Shown here piece after piece: positions 27,301 through 34,999 of a stretch of 60,000 nt of DNA. The notes under the pieces were generated by a model that worked only from the letters and a program-made list of their open reading frames with translations, did not search any database and was not told where the DNA came from. The stretch lies in assembly GCA_002633005.1 (NCBI GenBank), contig NMRA01000005.1, forward strand, positions 1,667,048 through 1,727,047. Reading direction: 5' to 3'. The DNA is from Phoronis australis. Taxonomy: Eukaryota; Phoronida; Phoronidae. The number at the start of each line of letters is the position of its first letter. Within the stretch, counting starts at the first letter, position 1. Position numbers and translations under genes: made by a program.

Positions 27301-27817
27301 GCATATGGAGCGCCTATAGGAGCTGCATCGCCTCTGGTTCGGGCCAACAGAGGTGATGGTCATTGCCTACAAACCCTGTTGCCTAGAACCGAAATTGAAA
27401 TAAGCAAGATACTACCTTAGTACGTGGAGTGAAAATCCAGCCAACTTTTACCAAACAATTCTAATTTCCGTCTGTTTACACGTGCTCATTTCAACCAGGG
27501 ATTTTTACCAGGACACCAAACAAAAATTGAGGTCATACTGATAACCTCCATGTCGCCAATAAAGCCCTACCACTTTTCAAGGCTTTTCCTTCATTTTCCA
27601 GTCAAAGAACACCTGAAATTCAAATTTAATATTTCTAGAGAAACCAGATATTTAGTAAGCACAGCTCCAGTACCTTAAACAGCGGTAGGACAGTGAATAT
27701 CAATTAACGTCAACGTTAGTTACCGTCAATTTCTTCGGTTCCTTCTGTCAAAACTTCCTTCGTAAAGTTCGATATTTGACCGGTGATGTTTGAAAAGCTA
27801 TCTCCAAACCATGCCAT
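198..27817 (-). CDS. TRIP11: TRIP11 / GMAP-210 golgin, N-terminal part, exons 1-9, gene continues past the left edge
   Basis: This is a cis-Golgi golgin that tethers vesicles and supports ciliary and secretory traffic (family knowledge). Nine minus-strand exons join in phase to give 383 codons plus 1 nt, without a stop codon: 27724-27817, 22091-22167, 19495-19605, 18289-18436, 13741-13868, 13108-13170, 6982-7141, 3412-3581 and 198-396. All introns are GT-AG. Residues 11-20 (ITGQISNFTK), followed by EGTEE, match the membrane-proximal N-terminus of GMAP-210. Residues about 155-175 (DVIASQHEINRLNQEVQRL) and 208-260 match the first coiled coils. The stretch before ITGQ is 10 residues here against about 25 in the human protein, so the lipid-packing-sensor helix is short. 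Residues 113-143 are a Ser/Thr/Pro-rich linker. Vertebrate homologues have about 2000 residues, so roughly four fifths, including the C-terminal GRAB region, lies outside the window. The identification is confident; the individual exon edges rest on splice consensus and phase. Confidence 0.93.
487..593. mobile_element. Small inverted-repeat MITE (CAGGGGTCC family), copy 1
   Basis: Imperfect terminal inverted repeats of about 28-30 bp lie at 501-530 (ACAGGGGTCC...ATTTTGAGAACCAGTT) and 554-582 (AACTGGTTTTCAAAAT...AACCCTGT). The 12-bp direct repeat TACTGAATACTC occurs at 475-486 and 594-605 and may be a target duplication, though it is longer than usual. Related copies lie at 1902-1977, 8527-8779 and 39135-39231. 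Confidence 0.65.
1902..1977. mobile_element. CAGGGGTCC-family MITE, copy 2 (degraded)
   Basis: AGCATTTTGAGAACCACTTT and the inverted match CAAACTGGTACTCAAAATG flank the shared core TCCACTGAATAACGGGCATC. The outer CAGGG ends are eroded. Confidence 0.6.
2611..2822. mobile_element. Old TTTAGCACA-type MITE copy (diverged)
   Basis: On the minus strand it begins CGGTAAAATCTCATCAATTC. It then carries the family's internal block: AGCTACCA, then TATTTTGAAAA, then GTGAGCATTCATAACGATGT. The block aligns with copies at 43868-44099, 18598-18819 and 16735-16985. Confidence 0.5.
3352..3374. repeat. (CAGA)n microsatellite
   Basis: About six perfect tetranucleotide units lie 38 bp beyond the TRIP11 exon 8 donor. 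Confidence 0.95.
3412..3581 (-). CDS. TRIP11: TRIP11 coding exon 8 (linker and coiled coil)
   Basis: Fifty-six codons after two bases that complete Val. A glycine-rich start (SDGEGHGSVRLAGPHDNG) leads into a clear coiled coil (DEIEKLQQELREKSKELTIL). The acceptor is TTTTCAG and the donor GTATCA. A (CAGA)n microsatellite lies 38 bp past the donor. Confidence 0.87.
4998..5060 (-). repeat. tRNA-like SINE fragment
   Basis: On the minus strand an A-box-like TAGAGCGATG is followed by a B-box-like GGTTCAAGCC, as in tRNA-derived SINEs. No acceptor stem closes, so it is not a functional tRNA. The fragment differs from the three-copy SINE family elsewhere in the window. Confidence 0.4.
5475..5586. repeat. 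Perfect 56-bp tandem duplication
   Basis: Two identical 56-bp units (5475-5530 and 5531-5586), each starting AAGCATGGACACC and ending ACAATAT, sit head to tail. Lack of divergence implies a recent duplication, or an assembly artefact. Confidence 0.95.
6982..7141 (-). CDS. TRIP11: TRIP11 coding exon 7 (coiled coil)
   Basis: Fifty-three codons plus one base. The peptide RLNQEVDDSQKELAALQDVH, later ERITELEQQL, aligns with human [20 protein letters not shown] and ERIEELENLL. The acceptor is TTTTAG and the donor GTAAGA. Confidence 0.92.
8527..8779. mobile_element. CAGGGGTCC-family MITE, copy 3 (interrupted)
   Basis: The ends AGTCACTTACAGGGGTCCC and GGGGGCCCTGTGAGTGACT are inverted repeats and show that the family's ends extend to AGTCACT. 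About 150 bp of unrelated sequence separates the left arm (to about 8561) from the right arm (from about 8715). This copy is either interrupted by an insertion or a longer variant. Confidence 0.55.
10929..10966. repeat. 20-bp tandem duplication
   Basis: GGACAAGATGGTCTACAG occurs twice in a row at a 20-bp period. Confidence 0.85.
11427..11849 (-). other. Unrecognised 140-codon ORF inside TRIP11 intron 6
   Basis: It starts MPVHVEWLSRLEQLSEQYGV and is unusually long for this AT-rich DNA. A consensus donor GTAAGT at 11559-11564 lies within it, after codons reading NDPSNVL. It also contains a CCAAAATGGCGG motif of the YY1 type often seen near promoters. I do not recognise a family. Possibilities are an alternative first exon, a nested gene exon or chance. 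Confidence 0.2.
13108..13170 (-). CDS. TRIP11: TRIP11 coding exon 6 (short)
   Basis: Twenty-one codons in phase 0 at both ends: TNLASSVTGETDVTVLKTEI plus K. It fits the human stretch between the HWRHI motif and the [10 protein letters not shown] coiled coil in length and position. The acceptor is TTTTTCAG and the donor GTGAGT. The call rests mainly on phase and good splice sites. Confidence 0.78.
13171..13740 (-). other. TRIP11 intron 5
   Basis: The intron is 570 bp of AT-rich sequence. I see no repeat or other feature in it. Confidence 0.7.
13741..13868 (-). CDS. TRIP11: TRIP11 coding exon 5 (most conserved coiled coil)
   Basis: Forty-two codons after two bases that complete Gly. The peptide DLSDVIASQHEINRLNQEVQ followed by HAETQHWRQL aligns with human [20 protein letters not shown] and VGHWRHI. 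This is one of the two strongest identifiers of the gene. The acceptor is TTTAG and the donor GTGAGA. Confidence 0.93.
13869..18288 (-). other. TRIP11 intron 4
   Basis: The 4.4-kb intron contains an old MITE copy (16735-16985) and a partial one (from 17811, TTTAGCACACAATATGG...). The remaining sequence is AT-rich with no exon signal seen. Confidence 0.65.
16735..16985. mobile_element. Old TTTAGCACA-type MITE copy (diverged)
   Basis: The internal block ACCAGACAATGTTTTGACAA, then GTGGGCATTCACTACATTGT, matches the minus-strand block of the 43868-44099 copy. The right end read on the minus strand (TGGTAGACTCTCACTAATTT) matches the TGTGGTAATTCTCCACTAAT terminus of the 52266-52510 copy. Confidence 0.5.
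18289..18436 (-). CDS. TRIP11: TRIP11 coding exon 4 (coiled coil, then Ser/Thr/Pro linker)
   Basis: Forty-nine codons plus one base. It opens AELKDLKHSHHELEQRLL, matching the [20 protein letters not shown] segment of the human protein. It then becomes a Ser/Thr/Pro-rich linker that stands where the human protein has its own low-complexity Ser/Ala/Thr stretch. The acceptor is TTTCAG and the donor GTAAAC. Confidence 0.88.
18437..19494 (-). other. TRIP11 intron 3
   Basis: The 1.06-kb intron is mostly taken up by an old MITE copy at its 3' side (18598-18819) and the 43-bp minisatellite at its 5' side (19330-19494). Confidence 0.7.
18598..18819. mobile_element. Old TTTAGCACA-type MITE copy with both ends visible
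   Basis: The left end GGTAAAATATCGG and the right end, read inverted, CGGTAAAATATCACCAATTT form terminal inverted repeats. The interior carries the family motif AACAATGTTTGAAACATTG with a GACATTCACCGCAATGTTTG block on the minus strand. Confidence 0.55.
19330..19501. repeat. 43-bp minisatellite, 4 copies, including the exon 3 splice donor
   Basis: Four tandem units, each holding AAACACAAGAATGCTGGTTC and ACATACCTCCTTG, recur exactly 43 bp apart (ACATAC at 19360, 19403, 19446 and 19489). Read on the minus strand each unit ends CAAGGAG|GTATGT, the true donor context of TRIP11 exon 3. The array therefore consists of copied exon end, donor and intron start. Confidence 0.95.
19495..19605 (-). CDS. 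TRIP11: TRIP11 coding exon 3, with its donor inside a minisatellite
   Basis: Thirty-seven codons in phase 0 at both ends run from IDQLRHANRELQENVE to YRELVARKE, a coiled coil resembling human [20 protein letters not shown]. The acceptor is TAG at 19606-19608. The donor GTATGT at 19489-19494 is the first of four identical copies spaced 43 bp apart (see the minisatellite at 19330-19501). Use of a downstream copy would add 43 nt and shift the frame. Confidence 0.88.
19606..22090 (-). other. TRIP11 intron 2
   Basis: The 2.5-kb AT-rich intron has a partial old MITE at about 20290-20345 (ACATGTCTGCCATTTTGTGT). Nothing else is recognisable. Confidence 0.65.
22091..22167 (-). CDS. TRIP11: TRIP11 coding exon 2 (coiled coil)
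   Basis: Twenty-five full codons are preceded by two bases that complete an Asp codon. The peptide begins HVTELRVARNKIKQLENQ, a heptad-like charged helix corresponding to the start of the golgin coiled coil. The acceptor is TTGCAG and the donor GTAAGC. It is too short to stand as an ORF by itself and is supported by phase and position. Confidence 0.85.
23392..24024 (+). pseudogene. 5'-truncated RTE-type LINE, C-terminal part of the polyprotein
   Basis: About 210 open codons end at TAG (24022-24024). The peptide contains QYKYLGQTIQMGNRM, the motif YGCQTWTLTKQ, RAMERKVLGVKL, LKWRWGGHVAR, RWTKRCREWQPR and RGRPQARWRDD. This order is typical of the region after the reverse transcriptase fingers and palm in RTE/BovB-like non-LTR retrotransposons. 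The endonuclease and the catalytic RT motifs are absent: stops at about 23383 and 23389 close the frame upstream. A run of AGTCAG repeats (about 24025-24049) follows the stop, as expected for an RTE 3' tail. It is antisense to TRIP11 and intronic, and it cannot move on its own. The long open frame suggests a fairly young insertion. Confidence 0.9.
24504..24555. repeat. Perfect 15-bp inverted repeat (hairpin)
   Basis: CTGGGCATCCAAATG (24504-24518) and its exact inverse CATTTGGATGCCCAG (24541-24555) are separated by 22 nt. It may be a small fold-back element. Confidence 0.8.
25998..26844 (+). mobile_element. Pearl/HINE-like tandem-repeat element, copy 1 (full length, nested)
   Basis: It starts ACAAGAGCAACGCAGAGCG, with a CAACGC-AGA-GCGTTG hairpin, and continues AAATGCGCCCAC. 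A core of roughly 150-bp repeats follows, each carrying TTGCCACTAGGNGGC and a TTTCATGAANATNCGT-like block. A CGGA-type microsatellite (about 26767-26800) comes next. The end is a hairpin (TGCGTCCACATAT with ATATGTGGGTGCA) followed by TAAAAA. TGCGCCCAC near the left end is the inverse of GTGGGCGCA at the right end of copy 2, i.e. subterminal inverted repeats. This layout matches pearl/CvA elements of bivalves and Helentron-associated HINEs (family knowledge; the assignment is inferred). There is one ambiguous base at 26130. Confidence 0.75.
26086..26656 (+). promoter_or_regulatory. Array of five CTCF-core-like motifs within pearl/HINE copy 1
   Basis: CCAGTAGAGGGC (26086), CCACTAGGGGGC (26195), CCACTAGGAGGC (26342), CCACTAGGTGGC (26500) and CCACTAGGGGGC (26645) all lie in the same orientation, 109-158 bp apart. 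Four of five fit the bilaterian CTCF core CCASYAGRKGGC exactly and one differs at a single base. Binding is not shown by sequence; the match is to a known consensus. Confidence 0.45.
27724..27817 (-). CDS. TRIP11: TRIP11 coding exon 1 (start codon, ALPS-like N-terminus)
   Basis: The exon has 31 codons plus one base and starts MAWFGDSFSN. This ATG is chosen because family homology begins almost at once (ITGQISNFTK, then EGTEE) and the residues before it form a short amphipathic segment. The donor GTAACT follows GACG; the split codon completes to Asp with exon 2. The 5' UTR beyond the ATG is not delimited. Confidence 0.92.
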
Positions 27818-30457
27818 GTCTTGCAACGATGATTTGCTAGCCACCAAATACAAAAATCACCCTACCATGGAACAAGGCACTAAGGCAAATTTTATTTGGA
27901 GCCTTTTCATGCAAACTGCAGAGAATCTCTAAGCGATTGTTGCCAACTCGACATCGTCGACTTCCATATTGAATAGCTATGAAGCCTGAAATCAAAAAGT
28001 AACATAAAAAATAATTTTAATTATATAATATAAAATCATTTGATATCAAAACAATTTTTGTTTCATTAAGTTTGATTAAAAGTTTTCAAAATGACAAAAA
28101 TATTATCTAAAACTAAAGAGATAATTCTAGTTGAGAGTAAACATTGCGTTGGCCGACAGAGAGCGCTAAAACCGTGTGCAAGCCACAGGCAGACGAATTT
28201 CCTGACTCGTAACAATATAGGTCAAAGAATCATATATTACAGTGAGTGATGTCAGTGGTGAAAACGAGGAACAGATATAAACTCGAGTTCAATGGCTTGT
28301 GGTGCAAGCCAATCCGTTGTCGTCTGTCAACACAACCGTGATGCCAAGCCGGGCAAACAATCACGGCACCTGCGACCTTGCCCGCGGGTGGACGGACACA
28401 TCTCGTCATCAAAACACACTCAAACCACTGGCAGCAGTGCTGTAAAAAACTGTTGACATTCATGTATTATGATTAGCCGCGAAATAAAGGCAAACATTAC
28501 TTAGTTTCCGCTCCCCACGGCCACTGTCGGTGACACGCAACAGGGCTGCACATGGTCATAAGTTTCAACCTAAGGCAGATAGCCTACGACCCTCGCTAGG
28601 CACTGGCATGCCAAAAATTGTGCGATGACGGCTTGGTTTACCTCAAAATCCAACTCCTACCCGGTGGTTTGGTAATTTGCCCAGTTATGTTGCACACCCA
28701 GTAGAATTAATGAGTAACATATCATTGTAACATTAAACAAATTTTTAAGTTGTAAAACTCATATTTCTTGTCCAGTTTGCAAAATTCAAAAACCAAATCA
28801 CGTATGCTTTTCACGAACTATTCAAACATGCTATTTACAAATTTTTAAAACGAAAATTTAAAAATACTATTATCGCCCCCAATGTGTCTTGGATGTACGC
28901 ACTCCGGTCTAGTTGCCAGTCTCGACCCGGGTTTGGGTGTCAACGTAGGATTCCCAAGAATGAATACATGGTTGCTGACATTCGAGGATAATTATAACGG
29001 GACACGTGGATTGAAAAACCGGGTCATCCGGATATAAAGTGGGTCATCTGGATCTATGCCAAAACGTAACGGTGATCTGCCAGACGTAACTCCGCCGAGC
29101 GTTTTTTCAGCACTCTGTAGCTGACATGTTGAGCAACCAGACGTTGAGGACAAGGCGGCTTCAAAAGTCAGATTTTTTAAATTCTGCTGCGGTTGTTTCT
29201 GAAACTATTGTGACGATGTAGCTTTTGGAAATGATTTTCGAATGCCTAACCCTCTAGTTCTGAACTTTTGAACGTACACGTACATGAATTATTACTTTTA
29301 CCATTAACATCTCGCTTAACATGTAATTATAGGTTAATCTCTCAGTGGTGAATTGATCAAAATTCTGGTAAAAAAATGTCATAGCTTTCCAGCTGACAGT
29401 ACTCTCGATACTTCAATCCTGTGTATTTTTAATTTAAAAGGTCAATCAGTCTTAGTGAATCCCATAAACATTATCGTAAAATATAAAACGGAAACGAGAA
29501 TGTACTTGCACATTGATCCAACTGAGACATTGAATTACGTACCCAACTTTCATATTGGTTACTTTCATTTCAGGTTAGCCGAGTTATTGTTGACGTGGAA
29601 GAAGGGGGTTGTGAAAAGATGTCTTGAATACTTTGAGAATTTCAAAAACCATAACTGAGGCCGAAAACTTTGAGCTTGAAAAGAACACGCGGGGTCAGAT
29701 TTGAAACAAAAAGGGCCAGGTTTGAAGCTCCAAAAAGTATTATTTCTTGTTATTAATGTAGGTGCAAATGTTCTAGAACCTCAATGACTGTTTTAAATTT
29801 TAAAACCCAGTGCTTTTACATTGCTCATGTTAACCCATAGTAGGCCTATGTGTGAAAAAATAGTCATAAAACGCGAAAAGTGCGTATTTCACGGTAGAGC
29901 CACGTTACTGGGGTTCACTGAACCTTAACGATTGTCCGATTGTCTCGGCGAACCAAAAATTATGTTCACATTTCCATCCGAGTGGGCAATCTTGACTTCT
30001 TATAGTATGTTTAATGCACGGCGCACTAATTACAGTTAGTAACCTATTTGCAATGACCGAGTGAATCATGATCAGTTGCAACCTTTCTCGGGGAATCCGA
30101 CTTCAATCGGCGGGGTAGATTATTTTAATTTAAGTTGACACAATCTCAGAGTCGTAATATCTCAGTCGCTTGCCGCTCTCATGAACACAGCTCCTGGTTA
30201 GTCAATACGTCTCACTGTTGTTAACAGACAATTTACAGACTCTCAACGTCGAGCCTGGGCTCATAGAACATACACAACCGCGGTCCTTGAACACAGAAAA
30301 CACCGTGGCATAGGGATTCGTGTTAAGAGTTACCGAGTCAGTGTAAAAGCAGCTTTTTGTCAGTTTGAACACAAGTTTGTGATTCGGCCGTGAGCTCGAG
30401 TTGTTAACCAGTTCCGAAGGACTGTGTACTAAATTTGGCACAATCACGTCGTACATT

Positions 30458-30702
30458 AAAAAAAAAATAATTGCAGGTGGTCTGATACAGGTTGTATCAG
30501 ACGTGCGCAGGCCTCGCATGTGGGCCCATTGCACTGATCACCTGGAAATATTTTTATGCTTTATTGATATATGGTTAAAACCGAGCTGAGGAGCTAGAAA
30601 CCTGGCTCAAGGGTTTAGCAGTGTGACCTGGTGGGACTTGAACCCACGACTTCGAGTAAAGAAAGCGGGCACAGTTATCAACCAGGCCACACTGCCTCCT
30701 CC
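30458..30702 (-). mobile_element. tRNA-derived SINE, copy A, with 11-bp target duplication
   Basis: Read on the minus strand it starts AGGAGGCAGTGTGGCCTGG (A-box-like) and has GTGGGTTCAAGTCCCACC (B box). A family-specific body follows (CCTCAGCTCGGTTTTAACC, then CCAGGTGATCAGTGCAATGG) and it ends TGCAATTA followed by a T run. The direct repeat CGTCGTACATT flanks it exactly (30447-30457 and 30703-30713). Two more copies lie at 44197 and 54627. Confidence 0.9.
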
Positions 30703-31401
30703 CGTCGTACATTGCATGACGTACCTTTTTTTCATATCTCGTTAAAAGTGTCGGCTGTTGGCAGGAAACGAGACCACCGGACAACACCACCGGATAAAGT
30801 ATGTTCTCACTGGTACAATCAGAGGCTACCACTGGGAGTGTAGCTTGCCGACATGGTGTTGATACGGACTGAAGAAACGGAGAGGCGACTTTATGACTTG
30901 TCTGTTTGACAACACTGTTGCGGTAGAAGGGCATGAACTTCTGAGTAGATAGGCATCGTCCAATGCTTGGTGTTGTGCACCATGCAGGTGAAGGTGGTGT
31001 TTTAGGCATTGAGTGTCCATATAAGCAGTGTGCCTCACATTACAGGAGTTGAGCAAGAACGGTAAGTGATTTTTACAAGTGGTCGTGGGCTACTCGGTGT
31101 TTATAACAAACAAAGGACACAAGTATTTTTTATTCGGAGCAACGCAGATGGCCGTTTTAATGAGAAGTGGTGTGACTTTGTCACGGATGTTTCAGTATGT
31201 TCCACGTGATTTTTCTGCATCGCATGCCGTATGCCCCGCAGGGTAAATTTTGATGAGAAGTTGTTTTGGAGTGTTTGTCCCGAAATGCGAGTCATTTTAT
31301 TTATTGAAAGGCGAGATACCTGAAGTGTTGTCGAAGCACGTTTTTACTGGAGATGGGTCATGTGTGAATTCTGAAGTGTACAGATACGGGCAATGAGGAC
31401 T

Positions 31402-31440
31402 CATGGGCGGCGCACAATAGGGAGCTGGGCGGGGGCTATA
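31402..31440. repeat. Partial CATGGGCGGC element
   Basis: CATGGGCGGCGCACAATAGG followed by a G-rich run and CTATA is the inverse of the right half of the element at 54484-54557. Confidence 0.55.
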
Positions 31441-32240
31441 GTTCTCCACTTATTTCAGTACTACTCTGCCCATAGTCACACGACAGTCAGTTTCTAGTAA
31501 GTAATTAAATCAGCTGCAAGTTGTCACCGACCTCTTGCCAAATCGAAGTACCCGACCTCTCATTCTTCGAGCGATTCTGGTCCGATCCCGTCCTTTCTGC
31601 AATGTCGGAATCCTCACCGGCTGTGTAAAAATTAACATAAACAGGATCCGGAGGACGTCTGAATTTTTAGCAGACTTCTTTATGGCATGCTTCAGTGTTT
31701 GATTAAGTGCACTGTTTATTTTAAAATTTAGCATGGCTTTTAAATAGGCGTAAGATTTTAATATTTTCCTCTTTCTGGCTGAGACTTAAGAGTTGGAATG
31801 AGATAGGTCTCTCAGCACAGAGACAAGAATGCACGCATTTTAACGATAAATCGCAAATCAAGTCATCTTGTCACCTCATCTTGAAAATTTCAGTCTAGAC
31901 ACCTTGGATTTCTCAGTAATCGGATACCATTGTGTTGATTTGTGATCCATAACTGATTTATTGAGAGCTATAAAATACACGTCTACAAACTACACACTAT
32001 GAAACGTGGAGGGAAGAGAAAAGACACTGCGCAGGCTCAGCAGTGATATATGAGTCTGTAATGATAAATAGTGTCTGGTCATGGGAGCGATTCTAATCAA
32101 CACATTGTGGATTTACTCGCAATGGGATATTAACCCCAGTATTGGCCTATTAACAGATATTAAAACGACTTTCCCACCCAATTCACTGAAACAAAATGGC
32201 GGAAAATGAATCCTAACCTCCCTTCCTGGACGGAATGACA

Positions 32241-32440
32241 TGCACGCACACGGGGGGCTCGGGAGGCTCGAACGAGCCCCCCTAAATGGTGAAGTGGGCA
32301 AAAAGGTCCGCCTCAGAGATACAAAAACTTCGAAAAAAAGTAGAAAACGCGACAACAGTCCATAAACAGGCAGAACCTAAATTCGGCGTACGCACAATTC
32401 ATAGCTGTGAACGTGTCCATTTTTTTTTTTAGTAAAAGGT
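32241..32440 (+). repeat. Dispersed repeat with GAGCCCCC hairpin, copy 1
   Basis: It shares a G-rich run and GGCTC...GAGCCCCC hairpin, then GAAGTGGGCAAAAAGGTCCG and CCTCAGAG, with 59408-59605 in the same orientation. Weaker similarity continues for about 100 bp. The family is not recognised. Confidence 0.7.
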
Positions 32441-34993
32441 AAACATCCTCAAAAATTCGAGTCCACCATTTTTTAGGCTGGGTGTGCGCATAGAATGATA
32501 CGGGTTTATAGTCGCTAATTGCTAGCCCCGCCTCAGAATTTTACAAGGTAGAGTTTAGCGTGACTGAGGAGTTCAATAGGAGAGTTTACTCCGCTGTTTG
32601 AGATGGAAAAACTAGGAAAATTGTCCCCTTAAGCGCACGTTCAAATAACCGCGGTAATTGTTTAAAATGAAGACATGTTCGAGAAATTTTACACGTCCTT
32701 GCCAACAAGGGGAAAATGTCCGATTGGTTCTCGACAAAAATTTTGTGTCAGGTCCATCACATCTCAGAATTACCAGGTCGTATTTATAGGAACCTTTCAG
32801 ATGTTAGCCTTGTGCACTGGTCTCCAAAGAACGCTTTTACGAGTTGTTTTAAACTGTTCCGGCACTTTTGGATGAGGGGGCTTTTTGATTTTCATGAAAA
32901 AACAGTTACCAGACAACCAGTTTAAAAACAGGTTTGAACTCTCACCTTGGTGTCAAGTCACGCTCATGAAACAATACACTGTTTCGTACAAACAGCGACA
33001 AGGGAAACTTAAGTTAAAAGACTTTGCAAGCCCCTGTTAAAACAATTTCTGGTTACTAGGAAAATGCTGAAACCGAAAATTGAAATTATTATGTGTAAGC
33101 CTAGATGCCTCATTGTGAAGCAGTTTCCTTAAAGTGAAACTTGCACACTCATTCCTTATCACTGTGACTGTTTGGACAAATCAGTTAAAAACACAACATA
33201 TACTGACGATGTGAATATGAAGTAGGTTGAAAATTGCTAATGTTTTTAAGAAGGAGTTTAATGTCGAAAATGATCTACCCAGATCACTCAACACTATCCA
33301 GCAAGTATCCTGATGTGGTGTTGGGAATAACACTGCATGATGCAGGCTATGTGAGCCCCCAAGGTATGTCATTAGTGCAAAGGTCACCTATTAGCAAAAA
33401 TTTTTGTTTTCACATTTACAAGTTGTCAATGAATACAACTGCAGTCTGTTTAGGGTAGATAACTTCAAATAGCATTATCCTTTAGTGCCAGCTATACATT
33501 GGCAATTAGGAACATGCAAATACAATTTTAAAATGTCATTAGCTGCGTCTTCAAAGTTGATCTGTAGGAAACAAGAAAACCACAACGACTGATTGGTAAG
33601 AGACATCACCACTTCATTACATTCATACAATGTGTAATACTTTCACTGGGCAAACATACATTTCACACTCACAAACTATTAACGACATCTGACGGACAGA
33701 TAGTTATAGCTACTACGAACCCAGTTTTGACGTCAAAACAATTTTGTCAAAAGCACAGTAACTGCTTTTCCAAACTGCAGCAAAACTGATTCTTCATTTT
33801 GGAAAGGATTGTTAACTGGCACTATGTCAAAAGATTTCTTTGGCAGCCATACTATTTTCCAGAGTACAAAGTGACAACCAATGAAGACCAGCAAAAAGGA
33901 ACTGTTGGTTCCTCCCAAGTCAAGGACACACTTCTCATCGGTGTATGGCAAAAGTTAAAACCAAGTTTAAGAGAACTACTGAGTGGTCTGATTCAAAAGT
34001 GCAAAATTTTGACACTGAAGGGTGCATTCAGGATTGTTCTATTCCATTGTATTTGATGCTGGAGGTGCAAAATACAAACACAAATGCAATAGCTAAACCA
34101 AAATCAGCTAGGTGGTGTTAATGAATAAAGGTAATGCTTTTTAACATCTAGATTGAGAGCAGAAAGCAGTTCATCACTGTGGGAACATTCATATGACAAT
34201 GGAACCTCATGACCACCTGAACACAAACAACTTACTGACCCTTGCTACACTGGGGTCACCTGGACAATTTCGAATTCCCTTTTACATACACAAGAAGAAT
34301 CTAGTCTTGTCACCTGAATTCCTGTGGTGATTACAACAATATAGACTGCGTAGTTTATAAACTAACAAAAATGTGATTAAAATAACAAAAAATGGAACTT
34401 TAATTAATACTAAGCCTTAAGACTTTCAATACAACTTGTAATATATACAAACGGAAATCATTCCATATATAAAATCATTCCATTTGACAACATTCTTAAA
34501 GAACTACATATCTAAACCAAATAACTGTGCAGTATATGGACTAAACAGGTGATTTAAAATCTCAGTGCAAACCTAAAATGTTTGATTTGAACTCTCCTAT
34601 TCAGTTCTGTAGTTTAACACCGTTTCTATCACAAAAAGTGAGACATTAGGCCACATGGCGTAAGGTAGCAATAACAGTTCCCATAATAATATCAGAACTG
34701 AGCAAGGAATGTTGATTGAAATCCCTGAACTTAAATATAGACTAAATAGGTCGTCTAGATATATGCTGAGGTAATATGAAATATATACCATAAATATATG
34801 TAGTCCGCATAATTTCAAAGACAAACAATGGCAAATTCACAGGGACTACACAAGTTCAAATTTAAAAGCTACACTACTAAATTTTTAGTTTAATATATCA
34901 AATAAAATAACATTCTAAACGTTAAATTTTGTGAAGTTTACATTCACACAACAATTGTATACAACTAACTGGAAGTATTTTAACTACATGACC

Positions 34994-34999
34994 TTTATT
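34994..34999 (-). terminator. Candidate polyadenylation signal for UGCG
   Basis: AATAAA, followed by GG, lies on the minus strand about 440 nt beyond the UGCG stop codon. It is the first canonical hexamer I noticed there. Transcript ends are unknown. Confidence 0.35.

Larger units (their letters stand above)
25580..27369. mobile_element. Long-TIR (MULE-like) non-autonomous DNA transposon with 9-bp target duplication
   Basis: Terminal inverted repeats of about 269 bp lie at 25580-25848 and 27101-27369 and both start TAGGCAATGACCATC. They share blocks such as CCAGAGGCGATGCAGCTCCT and CCCAAAATCGTGAACTCAAC. The 9-bp direct repeat CAAACCCTG flanks them exactly (25571-25579 and 27370-27378). Long TIRs plus a 9-bp duplication are hallmarks of the Mutator superfamily (family knowledge). 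No transposase ORF is visible between the arms. The interior holds a nested pearl/HINE-like element (25998-26844). The arms differ at several positions, so this is not a recent insertion. Confidence 0.85.
22168..27723 (-). other. TRIP11 intron 1
   Basis: The 5.6-kb intron carries an RTE-type LINE remnant (23392-24024), a perfect 15-bp hairpin (24504-24555) and a large inverted-repeat element (25580-27369) with a pearl/HINE-like element nested inside. The inverted-repeat element ends 354 bp from the exon 1 donor. Confidence 0.75.

Noticed and set aside
30575-31009. Minus-strand ORF of 144 codons
   Set aside because: Its last third is translated SINE (A and B boxes read as protein) and the rest has no homology I can see.
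33181-34056. Short ORFs (74-85 codons) on both strands in the intergenic region
   Set aside because: A GTATGT donor-like site follows one of them, but there is no recognisable family and no consistent exon chain.
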